NCBI GenBank assembly: GCA_907163375.1
Contig: CAJQUW010003051.1
Coordinates: forward strand, 92,614 to 156,613
DNA: 64,000 nt
From: Prostheceraeus crozeri
Lineage: Eukaryota; Platyhelminthes; Polycladida; Euryleptidae
Reading direction: 5' to 3'
A program made the position numbers and the translations under genes. Positions 12,461 through 25,101 of this stretch are shown in pieces. The stretch's first letter is position 1. Each line of letters opens with the position of its first letter. The notes under the pieces are model-generated. The model was not told where the DNA came from. It saw only the letters and a program-made list of their open reading frames with translations, and did not search any database.

Positions 12461-12795
12461 ATGTATATTGGCAAGACCATAACGACGAGGATAGCAGATC
12501 CTATAGGTTTCAGCTCTTTGAACTTTGAGTCAATGATGGACTTGCGTGATCGAAGGTCTTTGAGCTTGTCATTCACGTTCTTCTCCAGTCAGTTTGTCAC
12601 TCTCTGATCAACGCTGAATTTTGACAAGTCTGTCAAGCACGTTTTGACATTTTCCTGTAGAGACGTTTCAAAGAATCGATACCACCATGCAAATTAATCA
12701 GACTCCTTGGATATCGAAAACAAGTCTGCCTTCAACTTCACAGCAGCATCATTATTCACAGACTCGAAGGACATTGGAGACTACCCTGTTAATGT
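12461..12795 (-). pseudogene. Coding-like stretch of unknown family, interrupted
   Basis: The minus strand reads as protein-like sequence in one frame (FFETSLQENVKTCLTDL, NVNDKLKDLRSRKSI, LKPIGSAILVVMVL) broken by two in-frame stops, with an unusually even amino-acid mix for this AT-rich region. The Harbinger element inserted at its downstream edge. I do not recognise the family. It could be a decayed host exon or old transposon sequence. Confidence 0.35.
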
Positions 12796-12994
12796 GTTTT
12801 GCAAGACCAAGGAAGATTATATTTGTAAACGATAATTTTCATTTGTGAAGCAACTGAAGAAAACAGAAGTAGTCTCTTACATCAGCTCATTATTTTTCAA
12901 CATGGTATCAGCTATTTGTCAACGTTTTTAAGTAGTTTTGGCAGATTGCAAAATAATGTGTTATTTGATAGTAATAAGCAAAACGCAATGAACG

Positions 12995-13267
12995 GATTAT
13001 GATTATGTTGTGAGCCTTGCTGTTGATAATTGAATAAAATATTTGATGAAATTACTTTATTTTATTAGTTTTTAAAGCAATATTTCGGAGTTATGACTCC
13101 ATTCTCAAGTTATACAAGGACAGGAAAAAAAATGTTTCCGATCTTTGTATAACTTGAGAATGGAGTCATAACTCCGAAATATTGTTTTAAAAATTAATAA
13201 AATAAAGTAATTCCATCAAATATTTTATTCAACTATCAGCAGCAAGGCTTACAACATAATCATAATC
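12995..13267. repeat. Long palindrome: 123-bp arms, 27-bp spacer
   Basis: 12995-13117 and 13145-13267 are reverse complements with only a few mismatches, separated by 27 bp. The RNA or single strand would form one long hairpin. It resembles a foldback-type MITE or a small inverted duplication. No target duplication is obvious at the edges (both sides share gattatgattatg as part of the arms). Confidence 0.85.
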
Positions 13268-14365
13268 AACTAAAAATTCCATCAAAATGCTGCTTAAGGA
13301 AAATTACGTTTTGGCAATGGACGGATTTCGCAGATTGGCATCTCCGTCGTTGTTGAAGACTGCAGGGGCAATCTCAATAAATGGAATGCCAGCTTGCAGT
13401 GCTGAATCTAATCGAGCTTCTTATCAAATGAATTGCGAAACAATGAGTTTCGAATTTGGATTCAGCATTCAAGCGATCCATTGCAACGGCTACTCTCCGT
13501 TTTCGACTGTTGTCACAATAGCATATGCATCGCATGAGTGGCGGGAGATGCTTCATTGTTTTCCATGGATTTTCCTAGTGCGTTACTTCAATAGATGTTC
13601 TCCATCGACATGCACAAATTGGAACGTGCCTGTATGTTTTCAGTCATTCTTCATTAAAGAAAATTAGCATGAAACTCTGCCACAATTATGACATCTAGTG
13701 GATCATCAAATGTCATGCATAAAACAGTTTAATTCAGCAGAAATTGTGTTCAACTACATCTGAACAAGAAAAAGTTGTTTTTTAGAGTGATGCTTGATAT
13801 TGGGCAAAATGTGAAAAAGTAGCATGCCTTCTTAGATAAATGAGAGAAATCTCGCGATATGTCTCTAGTAATCGATGTTTAGTAGTCCCTGACTCCATTG
13901 AGTCCATTGTAGAAACAGTGGGAAAGTCGCGAAATCATATAACGTCTGCTTACCATGCAGTAATGTGAGACAGACTATATACTTAAGTCAAACTAGGCAA
14001 CTATCTCAAATTACTCATGTTATCAGCATGTGGTAATAGCATTGAGATTACATTGTTCCTCAACTACCTTGTATTTACAAAGTGATCTCAATAAGATTGT
14101 CCGCTTTAAACGCCTAAAAGTGTATTCGGCGTTACCATGCTTGACTACTCGCAAGAAAGTCACAACATTTATGACAAATCATGCATGCTTCGAAAGTGAG
14201 ATGAATTGACGTGGGTCAGTGCAGAATATAGACTCGATTGTTGAAGCGACTTACACGACAGTATGAATAAATACGCAAAACTTTTCAGGTTTAAGTGGCA
14301 TCTGTTATTTGTAGCACAAGCTAGCTTCCGTGTCTACATCATATTCTTTTGTGAATTTACAAACA
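13268..14365. other. No recognised gene
   Basis: A 126-codon frame at 13287-13667 starts at the palindrome's edge and has no motif I recognise. The rest is AT-rich. Confidence 0.35.
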
Positions 14366-14367
14366 TA

Positions 14368-16035
14368 CACTCTTTAGCAAAATTAATGTTAGATCACTAC
14401 AACTGTTGAAACATCCTAGTGTCTACAACCATTCATTTCATTTGATTACAAAAACATTATATTTCATCTGAAAGGTATTGATTTCCTCTTGAAGATTCAC
14501 AATGAGTATTGGCTACATCTTTGAACGGTTGTCTACTACATGAAATTTTGTCAAACATATCTGCTTTTCTTTAAATGAGAGTTTTGCTATCAAAATCATA
14601 GACTAGAAAAAGGAAACATATATCAGTGTATAGACAAGAGAAAGTACTTTCAGAAAAGTATTTGGGCTCATCAGTGGCGTAGCGTGAGTTTCTTGCGCCC
14701 GGATGCGAGATACTCATTTGGCGCCCTCAGCCTCCGTGTTAACCATCTTTGAATCCTCAAATAAGGAGAATTAATCCGATTGACACCGCTCTTAATGCCC
14801 ACAGTCAAATTGGACAATTAAAAGTAGAATTATTAAACATTTAAAACAGCTCATATTTTGTTTAAGAACATTTGAATAAATATAAACTGGATAGTGATTT
14901 AATTTCACTTGTTATGTATTTTTTATGTATTCTTTATTTTTCTGATTTTGCGCCCCTCTTTACCTGCGGCCGCATCCATGCGCATCCCCCTAGCAACGCC
15001 TCTGGGGCTCATCAGCAAGAAAATTATGCGCGTAATTGGACACATAGTCATAACTTATGTTACATTGACCCATTCATTTGTTAAGAAGTTGGTAACATAA
15101 GCATGATTTTCATTCAAATTCAGTTCATAACAATCTAATGCATAATGCATATGCTGTGTACATAAATAGTGAAAATGCAGTACCGTAGTTATCGCTCATC
15201 ATTACTTGTTGATTTATCATTTCATTATCAGATGAATGGAGTTTATGATCATGGTGAATCGACAGATTAAAGATAATGATATTCTTAGGGGATATGCAAT
15301 TGGATCAAGTGAAAAATAGCTTACCAGCTTCTCTTGCTAAGCTGCACATTTCAAGAAACTCTCCGGTGTTGGCAAAGAGAATTTAGTATAGAGAAACGCA
15401 AAAATGGTATTCGATCAGGACGGAAAAGAATCACTACATCTCGAAGCAACCGATATGTAATCAGATAGGCTGGAATTCACAGATTGTCATTTGCAAGAGA
15501 ACCTATGTGTCTCTGGAGACAAAGGTTTCATTGTGGACTGTATGTCGACGCTTGCAATTTCATATTTCGGGAAGTTAGTGCACCAGCTCACACGAGTGCA
15601 GTAACAGTCTTTTAAGGAACTGCCTGAATACGCTCACTGCCCTGGCCCTCCCGCAGCCCTGATTTGAATACAATACAGCATGTCTGGGATTTCCTCAGTG
15701 GGAACATCAATTGCCATTTTACTCATAAAAACAGCAAAAGAGCTGAAACAGTGGCTTGTAGCAAAATAACAATTGATGCCACAATCTTTTGTTGACTCAT
15801 TGATAAAGAGTATGAATGATCGCATCTCAGCAGTGATCGCAGTTCGTGGAGTTGTCAGCCGATACTGATTACTTATTGACTTATAGCTATTTTAACAATA
15901 AACACACAAGTTCTCTCAAAATGTTCTCGCATCAAGGAACAAACATAATAGGCTATCATAAGACAGGAAAAGAGGGGTAGATAAAATTTTAGAAGTGCAT
16001 ATAACCGTATGTAACATTAATTTTGCTAAAGAGTG
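14368..16035 (+). mobile_element. Tc1/mariner-like transposon remnant
   Basis: Perfect 24-bp inverted repeats at 14368-14391 (cactctttagcaaaattaat...) and 16012-16035 are each flanked by TA, the Tc1 target. Without the nested MITE and its duplicated target (341 bp) the element is about 1.33 kb. Inside, about 15470-15840 still reads as Tc1 transposase, notably the conserved LPWPSRSPDLNTIQHVWDFL block near 15639-15698 (residues around the catalytic third acidic position), and an earlier AGIHRLSFARE block near 15470-15500. The gene is decayed, with several stops, frameshifts and internal deletion. Confidence 0.85.
14672..15004. mobile_element. hAT MITE, 333 bp, nested in the Tc1 element
   Basis: It begins cagtggcgtagc and ends gcaacgcctctg; these are inverted repeats with 10 of 12 matches. 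An exact 8-bp duplication, gggctcat, flanks it at 14664-14671 and 15005-15012. Length, ends and 8-bp target fit a non-autonomous hAT element. It has no coding capacity. Confidence 0.9.
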
Positions 16036-16038
16036 TAG

Positions 16039-16282
16039 ATCTGCAGACAAGATGTGAGCAACTCATGAAACTTCAATTCATAAAGTTAATGTTTGAAATG
16101 ACTTTTTGCAGATTTCTATTTGACCACTAAGAGTGTCAGATATCAGATATCTGAGAGGATATCTGCAGACAAGATGTTAGCAACTCATGAAACTTCAATT
16201 CATAAAGTTAATGTTTGAAATGACTTTTTGCAGATTTCTATTTGACCACTAAGAGTGTCAGATATCAGATATCTGAGAGGTT
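16039..16282. repeat. Tandem duplication, 2 x 122 bp
   Basis: 16039-16160 and 16161-16282 are nearly identical, starting directly after the TA that borders the Tc1 remnant. Each copy ends in the near-palindrome tcagatatcagatatctga. Confidence 0.9.
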
Positions 16283-19200
16283 GTATCCCATTGAGGAAAA
16301 TCATTGTACAACATAGATTTGAAAGTAGACTACATTTTCCATGCTAAGGCTTACAGAATTTTTGGATAAAATCATCGAAATTTATGGGCATTATCCTAAT
16401 TGCCTTCAATAGTGTTCATGACTATAATGCTGAATCTTCCGATATTCTGATCGGATGATACATTTAAACAAATCTTTATCAATTATTTCCAACAGCTTCA
16501 TACCTGAAAAAGTGCAAATTAAATTTTCGATTCTCAATTTTCTCAACACCTGGATTGGACTTGTATTGTAAGTACAATAATATTTCTGATAATTTCCAAA
16601 CGAACTCTTGTACATAAAGAAGTAGACGTTGATATTCTTCATTGGGCCTCTACTCTAAGAGAGTTACTAACTTTTCATAAAATCTGCAATTAAAAAGATC
16701 TTTCTAAACAAGCTTGTTAGCGACATCGTTTTTATATCAGGAATCAGGTTTTTATGCGCAAACTATGGATGACGAATGTCTTGCTCCTGTATACTTTCCA
16801 TTCCGCGTAGCTAGATGTGCATGAACATCATAGAGCAATAAATACCAATTAATTTAAATTCATGCAATTATTAATTTCTATCATCATTTATCTTCCGAAT
16901 CGAAATACTTGAATAGGCATTTGAACTATTGATGTACAACTTCATATTCCCTCTTAAACTTGGACGAATTATCAGTCGCATGTCAAAAGATATACGGGCG
17001 CATTGATATATAGTGAAGGAAATTAACTTATTGACTTAATTAACTGAAGAAAACTAAAGTATAAGAAGGAAACAAAAATCTATTCACTTCCTTTTTTCAC
17101 TCATTTAGTCGAATCACAAAATTGTTACCAGTGCAAATAGTCATTCGTCGGAAGTTGGTCTACATAATTCCAAACAAAGCACTGAGAATCAGGCTTGCAT
17201 AAACCTCGTAAAGAAACTACACGTTGGGTTAATGTCACTGTCATCATCTGAGATCTGCATTTTCTGCACTGTCTGGCACGCTTTTTGTGTTTGTCAATCT
17301 ATGGTTTTGTATATACATACTCGTGTGTTTTTAATACAGAAATATTTTATTAATCCAAATTTCAATGTGACATTGCATTGTTGTTTCAAACACCAAAAAG
17401 AATGTGATGCAATTTCATTAGACATATGATTTATTTATTCTTCAATTCAAGTCTTGAATCAAGGCATTTTTAGAGAAATCATCAAAAGTCAATTCAGCTT
17501 CTATCTCTAAATAGTCAACAAAGCTTTCACATAATAGGTCATAACTACCGAAGGGAGAGTACAATCAGTGATGTAGTCCCAAATTCGCAGGAAGTATAAC
17601 GGTATCATTCTCCATATCCACTACACCATTGAATACAATTTAAATTTGCTGTCACGATAAATCAAATCGCCGAGGGATTTATCCTGTCCACAAAGAGCCA
17701 TCATGTCGCTATATAATCATTTAATAGTACTTTGAAAGATCGGCCGCTGTTTGGGCTTTTGCGATTATTGAAAACATGGCAGTCAGTGGCATTCTTATGA
17801 ATGTTTTCAACTGCAAGTGGTTCGCATATAAATCTATTTGTTTACATACAAGCGAATTTTTCCTCTATTGTAAATTATTCAATCTATTGAGGTCTATAGA
17901 ATTATCTCCTCAGGCTATTTTTCTCGGTAAAGCCTTGGGGGCCTGTTCGGTCCCTTACGATCTTCAAATTGCATGAGACAGGTCCTAAGAGAATTAAATC
18001 GATAAGAATCTCTAAGCTTTGCCTTTAAAGGATGAAAAAGAGAAATAAAGAATGCATGTACATTATAGCCGTCAGAAACAACCCTTCGAAATGATGCAAA
18101 AGCAATTTAACTTTATAAGCATGATAGGCCTGATTATGCAAGATGTTGAGAAAACAAATTTGTGCCATCACAGATCATAGTTAACTATAAACATAAATTG
18201 TGGCTAATGACTAAGAAGACAGACATTCTCGAACGACCCCTTATTGAAATAACCTATGAGTATGTAATACCGTTGCTGGGTAGGCATAATGCCTATACAT
18301 GCAAGCTCAAACGTCAAATGTGGAAATTTTGGTTTTCATTAAGCTGAACAAATTATGAGAAATCTAAGTTTGACTGGGAAAATGCAAAAAATCTAGAGAA
18401 ACTAATTCGCTAGGTCAATTATTGCAATTCATGAAAGCAGGTTCTAGTAATGCATGTGCACTCTCTAGCGAAGTCAATGCTGCATACAAAGCTTGCTATT
18501 TGAAGCTATAATTGCTTTTTAGTTCGTTGATCAACTGAAACTTGTAATCCTGGAACGGAGAAACAGTGCATCATAAACGTATAACTTTAGTGTGTTCATC
18601 TCCATAAAGACCCTCTTACCAGACGGAAGATAATTAATTCATATAATTGAAGATTTAGGGACCATATTAAAGTTATTGCCGTGCACGATCGTGCACGACA
18701 GACTAACCTTTTGTCACATTTCTCCGCACCTGAATCCAAATACATGTGTTATTCACGAAATCACGGACCCACTGCCGTCCGAAAGCAACGCTCCTTTTGA
18801 AGTGTTCCGCTTAACAAAAAAATAATGCAAAATCATTTCAAATTCACAATTTTCATTCAGCATGAAAGTCGGTTGGAAGAGGTTTGAGTTTCTTTGTTCA
18901 CTTCAAATAACACAGTAATTTGTGCACTTTATTTGCATATGTTTTTTGTCACCATTGCCGCAAAAGCCCCATGAATTCCCGCAAATATTACGAGAAGTCC
19001 GTCCTCTTGAGGAAATGATTATATATCTTTCACAAGAGTACCATCTGATCTTTATATGTATCAAATTCTCTCGGTCAGTGCCGAAATATTTGTCTAAATA
19101 TTTGCATTTTTTGCGCGCACTTGCCTACACAAATGTCATTTATTAATCAACATGTTGCCATTACATTCAACAATAAGCACTTGTGAGGATCAATTCATAT

Positions 19201-20660
19201 CTGAAAGTGATGATCATAGTTGATGGAATATTATGTAAGAGTAATAAACTTTCCCATGGAAAGAAATAATTATTGAAATACGGCGTTAAGTTGACGTATT
19301 TATTGACTTGGAATGACTGCTCAACATCCATGCTCAACACAACTAACATGTACGGATGACTGATAATAGCAGTTATCACTCTTAGTCATTTAAAATGCAG
19401 TTCAAAGGGGCAGTCATCAGACATTCTGCATCTCCAAGAACAGAATATTCATTGCCCTTCTGATGATATTTAATATGTGGGTATGGGAAAAGGTTACTTA
19501 TTTGACGACAGCAGCTGACCTAATATCCCAACCAAAGTTGGGTCTTGAGTTGATATCCAAAATATTGGGTAATGAACCCAAGATCTTGGGTAGTACATGA
19601 AGTCAGAAATACATTGCCTGTTTTCAAACACGGTTTTAAAACATGTTTTTTTGTTTTATTGAGAATTTCTTACAGCAGTGGTTTCTTAAAACATCTAATC
19701 TAACTTTCGATTGCAAAAGCTAATGATGGAAGTCTAGATATCATAGTGATCATAGTAGCAACTGTTGTGTGTTTTTATTGGTATTTGGGATCATATTTCA
19801 TGGCAAGAGAATGCACTTAATGTGAGGTGTGCTGCACTTTTGGTGCGGTGCATAAAATTGAACTTTAATTTCCCTTTGGTATTAGCATTCGTTAGTTCTA
19901 ATTCAAAAACTGAGCGCAATTCATAACTTTACTCATTCTATACATCATCATTCACAACACACGATTGCCACATCTTGATATGATAATAAATTTTGTTTCT
20001 ATGATTAATTTGTTCATATTGTATGTCAATAAATTATGTACTTGTGTTATTTGACAATTGACCAGGCTTGCCGTGGGAATTGATTTTGAATTCCAATTCC
20101 CACGGGATTTTTCAGTATTTCCCATCAGAATTCCCATGGCTCACTACTCTTCCTATATACGGTTTATGGTTCTCTTCTTTCGGACTACAAGTCGATTAAC
20201 GGATTTTCGTAATTGAACTGATGAGATTAAGCGCTTTTAGTTGACTTATCTTTTGGATGAAAAGTATTGGCATATCAATCTATCTTATTTTGTAATTTCC
20301 AAAAATTGCAAGTTTTTACTAATTATCAAAAATATCTATCATTTTGTTTCAGGGATTAGTCAATCAATAAAGACGACTTCATCGAAATAGTCTTCGATTA
20401 CATATAGGCCTATACATGCACATATTCGCATGTCTATTCACTCTGATTCACTTCATGCGGTGCGTACTTGTGATGAACATGGCAAACTTCTAGCTCATCA
20501 CAATATCATATTTAAGTTTACAATACAAGTACAGTGCCTGTATACAAGCAATGAAGTCAATACTTCGCCTACGCATATTTCTATGACTTATCAACAGAAA
20601 ACAACTACTGATTTATGAATATGTGATAATACGCTATAACCAAGTACTAATAATGCCAAT
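16283..20660. other. 4.4 kb without recognised gene
   Basis: AT-rich DNA with short frames only. Minor structure: perfect 16-bp palindromes at 18681-18696 and 19576-19591, and a 12-bp-stem hairpin near 20069-20103 (ccgtgggaattg ... caattcccacgg). Confidence 0.4.
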
Positions 20661-20679
20661 TACTGGACTCGCAGCATGA

Positions 20680-20945
20680 TGGCCGCCGTCGGTCCGACTC
20701 CCCCCACGCCTCTGTTCGCAGAGTGTTCCGTGGTCGGCCCGGCCGTGGTGCTTTGATACTAAAAGTCCTTCCCCCCTGTCCCTCGTGGCTTATCAGACTG
20801 CGCCTCTGGTGGCTTCTACCCTCTCTCTGGACGACCGCCGATTTGCGCCGCGTTATTTGAGGGATCTGTCTAGGTATGGCGGGTGTGTGGCCGGCCAGTG
20901 TGTGGCGTGCTGTGCCGGCCCAGGTTGGGAGGGTGGGACTGTCGT
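20680..20945 (+). repeat. GC-rich repeat block shared with 52.9-53.2 kb
   Basis: It starts gatggccgccgtcgg and includes a later stretch ggttgggagggtgg...actgtcgt. Both occur in the same order at 52873-53205, next to Polinton copy B. It is far more GC-rich than its surroundings. Confidence 0.65.
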
Positions 20946-22640
20946 TAGCTCACCTGAAAAATTTTACACTAAGTGTCCATCTGAGTGGCTTTGTAATGGG
21001 TTAATAAGTTTTTGTAAATTTATCCAAAGTGTAGGACATTTTCGACCTGAGATTGGAATTGACCGTCTCACCATCACATCTTTTCATTCAAATATTCTAC
21101 ACGGAACTGCCCCTCACCCCTGTCCCCTCCTCTTCTAACTTTGGTTCTAGTGAACGATATTTTGTTCTTAAAGGCGTACTCGTTTGAAAGAGGAAGTCAA
21201 AAACTGCTCGACGGACATTTGTTTGTTCACCGAGTCAATCATATTAAAGATCACAAATGATATCAAACAATCGCTGAGGAGGTCCAGCTATAATGATCTC
21301 CGTTCAAAAGTTTGGAGCCCTGGATTATTACAAAAGATTTCCAGGTCGGAGGTCGCTCACCTGAAAACGGAAAATATCCTAACGTGTCCAGAGTGGACCT
21401 TTGTATGGGTTAATATTATTTTTCAAATTTTGCGAAAACTTTTCCAAAGTGGTGTGGAATTTCGACCTGGGACCCGTCACCAAAACTAATTTTTTACAAT
21501 TACAAAATTTTTCAAAACACGGACCCCCGCCACCCCCTACCCTCTCTAAACTTTGGTTCTAGTGAACGGATTTTGTTCTTAAGGCTACTCGGTTCTGCAA
21601 AGGAAGAAGAAAAACTGCTCGACGAACATTTTTTGTTCGCGATAAATCAATCGCGACTCCAGTATGCAGAACACACCCATAGCTTGCCGTTCAAAATTAA
21701 GAGCTGTTATAATATCAAGATTTTTAAGAGTCGGACGGTCGCTCACCCTGACAATAAATTCCTAATATGTCAGAGTGGGCTTTGTATGGGTAAAATTTCT
21801 GTTTGAAAGACTGAATTATTCCAAATGTGGACATTTCGTTCCTGGGACCGACACCCAAAAACATATTTTTCAATTCCAAATTTTCTAATCACGGGAACCC
21901 CCAAAACCCCCTCTTCTAAACTTTGAGTTTCTCATGTTCTAGTGAATATCGGATTTTTGTCTTAATATTGCTATCTCGTTTGAAAAGAGGAGAAAAAGAC
22001 TGCTCGGACGAACTATTTTTTGTTCGCTGAGTCAACTCGACGGAAGCCCAGTGAGCCGTTCAAAAAAGTTAGAAGTCTGTGTACATTAGATTTTAGGTCG
22101 AGCTCGGAAGCTCGCCTTAAGCTCTCGATCACCTGATTAAAAATCCTAAGTGTCAGAGGTGACTTTGTAATGGAGTAAAATTTCTGTGAGAAATTTTAGT
22201 CACCAAACAGTTGTGAAATTTTTCGACTCGCAACCTGGAAGGAAACCGTCACCAAAAACATTTTTTTCATCAAATTTCACGGACACACCCCCCGCCTCCG
22301 TCCCGCGCCCTCGGGAGAAGCTCGCTTACGAGTCTTGGCTTCTAGTGACGGATTTTTCTGTTCGTGGCAATAGCTCGTTTGAAAAAGCTAAGAGATGAGG
22401 ACATAATTCACTGAAAGGAAACGATGTGTTCCATTATCTGTCTTCGTATCAAAAGTTAGAGCGGTTTTACATATCAATGCATTTTAGGTCGGAGCTCGCT
22501 CACCCTGAAATTTAATCCTAAATGTCAGAGTGGACTTGGGGTATGGGGTAAAGCGATTTCTGAAAATTTTCCGTTAGCTGTGGAATTTCGGCATCTACCT
22601 TGGGAGAGACATCCGTCAACAGAAACATTTACTCTGACTC
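20946..22640 (+). repeat. Tandem array, about 4-5 diverged units of 370-415 bp
   Basis: Each unit runs: gctcacctgaaa, gtcagagtggactttgtatggg, ttccaaagtgtggaatttcgacctggga, catcaaatttcacggacccc, tttggttctagtgaacgg, then a stretch like the outer edge of the Polinton copies (attcactgaaag ... tatctgtcttcgt). Unit starts fall near 20946, 21355, 21740, 22110 and 22495. Copies differ by many small insertions. A single related unit stands at 53200-53440. Confidence 0.7.
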
Positions 22641-22800
22641 ATCAAATCTTCTTCTGAACGAGGGGGGGAGGTGGGGTCCGTTGAAATTGATGAAAAATGT
22701 CTTTGGTTAAGGTCCCAGAGTCGAGTAATTCGGATGTTTTAAATTTTTCAAAAATTTTACACTCACATAGATTCACTTGGAGCTCTCACACTACCTTAAG
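22640..22800 (-). repeat. Inverted partial unit of the array
   Basis: Reading the minus strand gives the same core order as the direct units (gtaaaatttttgaaaa, then a gggacc stretch, then catcaatttcaacggacccc), so the last unit is turned around. Confidence 0.5.
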
Positions 22801-23032
22801 GAATTTTATTCACTTGTGGCATGTTACAGTGGACACTTGTGCCTCGACGAGACCAACTGCTGACCGTAGTCATATGAGAATGGTTACAGGTGTCATATGA
22901 TAGCGAATGATGAAAGACCGAACTCCGTTTGCAACAAACCGCATGATCGCCTCTACTCGAAAATGAATACTCATTTCTCGGAGATAGAGCCATTTCTTGA
23001 ATAACACTATCGATCTCTTCTTTCTGTCCGAG

Positions 23033-23042
23033 CATATATAAA
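23033..23042 (+). promoter_or_regulatory. TATA box (catatataaa)
   Basis: A strong TATA box. Downstream is a short frame from about 23064 that I cannot assign. No gene is confirmed. Confidence 0.35.
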
Positions 23043-23109
23043 CGCCAACGCGACAACGTAAGGCATGATCACTCACTTCATCGAAAGACGACGATTGAGA
23101 AGCGACGGT

Positions 23110-23815
23110 CGTTCGCTCTGAGCTCCCGAATATCGGGGTGGTGTTTCACAAGGACTCTATCTTTTGGAGTCTAGTGAGGCAAGCTATTCTCTCTTTACTT
23201 CAAAATGTTTTGTAATGATAGAGTTATTGATAGGTGGTCTTTACTACTGATAAATAGACATTATATTTTTCTAAATTAGTGAGTTTATGAGTAGTATAAA
23301 TGCGGATTTTTTAAAAATGTATCTTAAATTACTTTCAGATTTTTTCAAATTCATAGTTATTAACATATTACGACTAAAAGTGTTTTTAAGTATGCTGAGT
23401 TCTAAATCTGCTATCAGATTTGAAATTTAACCTACAACTAACAGCCTAGGCAGCTTTGGACAAAGGGGTGTAGAATAGATATCGCCGAGCTTGACTGATC
23501 ACTACCTTCTGAACTCGGCTCTCCTGTTCTACCACATTTCGGGGCACGTGTGGACGAATGATGTCTTCAGCTGTAAAAGAACGCGGGTTTAGACTTCGGG
23601 GGAACGATCTCTCACTTCCGCTGAGTGGATCAGTACAAGGCTCTCGGGCTGTCGACTGGGATCGAGTGCCACTCACTACACTCAAATCTATCATTCCTGA
23701 CAGTTAAGTGTAATACTTTAGGAATATGACTGTACTACATGATTCCAAAAACTTATACAAATTTCATTATCTTACAGCTAACGATACAAATCAGGCATGG
23801 CTAATGATAAGAATC
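23110..23815. other. No firm gene
   Basis: A minus-strand frame at 23446-23694 (82 aa, Ser/Arg-rich) has an even composition and might be coding, but no motif or promoter supports it. Confidence 0.3.
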
Positions 23816-23823
23816 GCAAATAT

Positions 23824-24985
23824 CATATAAAAAATGTGTGCGTGCGGTCGAATCAATTGCAGTGCGGACGCCAAGGCGCATGTACAGAAGGCGGGCACCG
23901 GCCACATGATATCTTGAATAGGGTTGCGTGGCGTGTGTGAAGTGTAGAGTGCTGAAGGGTGATGAGGATGAGGCGCGTTTCTACAGAGTGCATGCTGACT
24001 GTAGTGGTGGTTTAGTGAGTGACTTGAGATTTACGCAGTTGATTGTGGAAGAGAGGGAGCGAATGTTGGCGATCGAGCGAGAGGGTAAGGTTGTGAATGT
24101 TGTTGAGAATGTTGTTGAGAATGATGAGTTGGCGAGAGCGGTTTGCGTCGTTGGAGGGTGAGATTGAGCGAAAGAGAGTGCTTGAGAGTGATGAGAGGAT
24201 GATGTGGATTTAGATAGGGAGCGTGTGAGGAAGCGTGTGAGGAAGTTGAGCTCTTCGTCGTCGGAGGTGTCCAACAATGTCATCACCCCGACCCCGAAGA
24301 GCTCATCTTCCCCAAAAGTGAAGAGTGGTGGGATTCGGTGTGCAGTCGGCGAGGTGGTTGAAAGGATGAAGAGAAGAGGCATGTTTTCGCAGCAGATGGC
24401 GCATGATTTTGTTGGTGAATAAGTAAGAGAGTTGAAAAAAGTGAAGGATGAAGTTGTGAAGGAGTTGGATGAGTTGAAAAAGAAGGAACTGAAGTCGAAG
24501 GAGGTAGCGCGGGATGAAAATATTAGAATGAGGCGTAGTGTGACTGATTTGAAGAAAAGACGCGAGAGTTGGAAGAGAAGAATGATGAGTGTGAGAAGAG
24601 TGCGAGTGCTGCGGAGAGAAGAATGAGAGATGCAGAAGCGAAGTTTGAGGAGATGATGAAGGAGATGAGTGTGTTGAGAGCGAGGAATGTTGAGTTGGAG
24701 AGGACTGTGGCTCGGCGGGGTGATGAGAGGCAGGCGTAGGAGAAGTTGGAGCGCATGATGGATGAGTGGGAACGTGTGAATGAGGATCGTTTGTTTGAGT
24801 TTCACATCCCTATTCGGGATAATCATTTGGCCGGCGAAGTATTGGTAAATCAAAGCCTCGACGAATCAATAATTTGCTATAACGGCCATCCGACGAAAAA
24901 ATGTTTGCACGCCAGCCTAAGAATGCGCGGTCACTTACACAAATTTTCTATTCGGAAGCGCGCGAGACTGCCAAAGGATGGCTAA
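23824..24985 (+). CDS. Coiled-coil protein-like region, frame not continuous
   Basis: The plus strand encodes, over several frames, a Cys-containing start (CVKCRVLKG, HADC), a Ser/Arg/Lys-rich part near 24204-24422, and a long Lys/Glu heptad-type stretch (KKVKDEVVKELDELKKKEL and onward to about 24780), then a C-terminal segment with KKCLHASLRMRGHLHKF. A TATA-like catataaaaaa lies at 23825-23835. A candidate donor (gtaagt) at 24991 and acceptor (cattgcag) near 25050 suggest a 3' intron before the hairpin cassette at 25102. I do not recognise the family; host or virus-like origin is open. The strand is very G-rich and C-poor. Confidence 0.4.
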
Positions 24986-25101
24986 CTTGGTAAGTGAAAA
25001 GTAAATAAGATAGTATATCCCATTCTAATACATATCATTTTCATTGCAGATCTTTGCCCGCCTTCACCACCCCATCACGACACTCCCGAGAACGAACCAT
25101 C

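Noticed and set aside
13287-13667. 126-codon plus-strand frame
   Set aside because: No motif, no promoter, and it begins at the edge of the palindrome.
23981-24853. 290-codon open frame on the minus strand
   Set aside because: Leu/Ser/Thr-rich and antisense to a G-rich, C-poor stretch, where stop codons on the minus strand are naturally rare.
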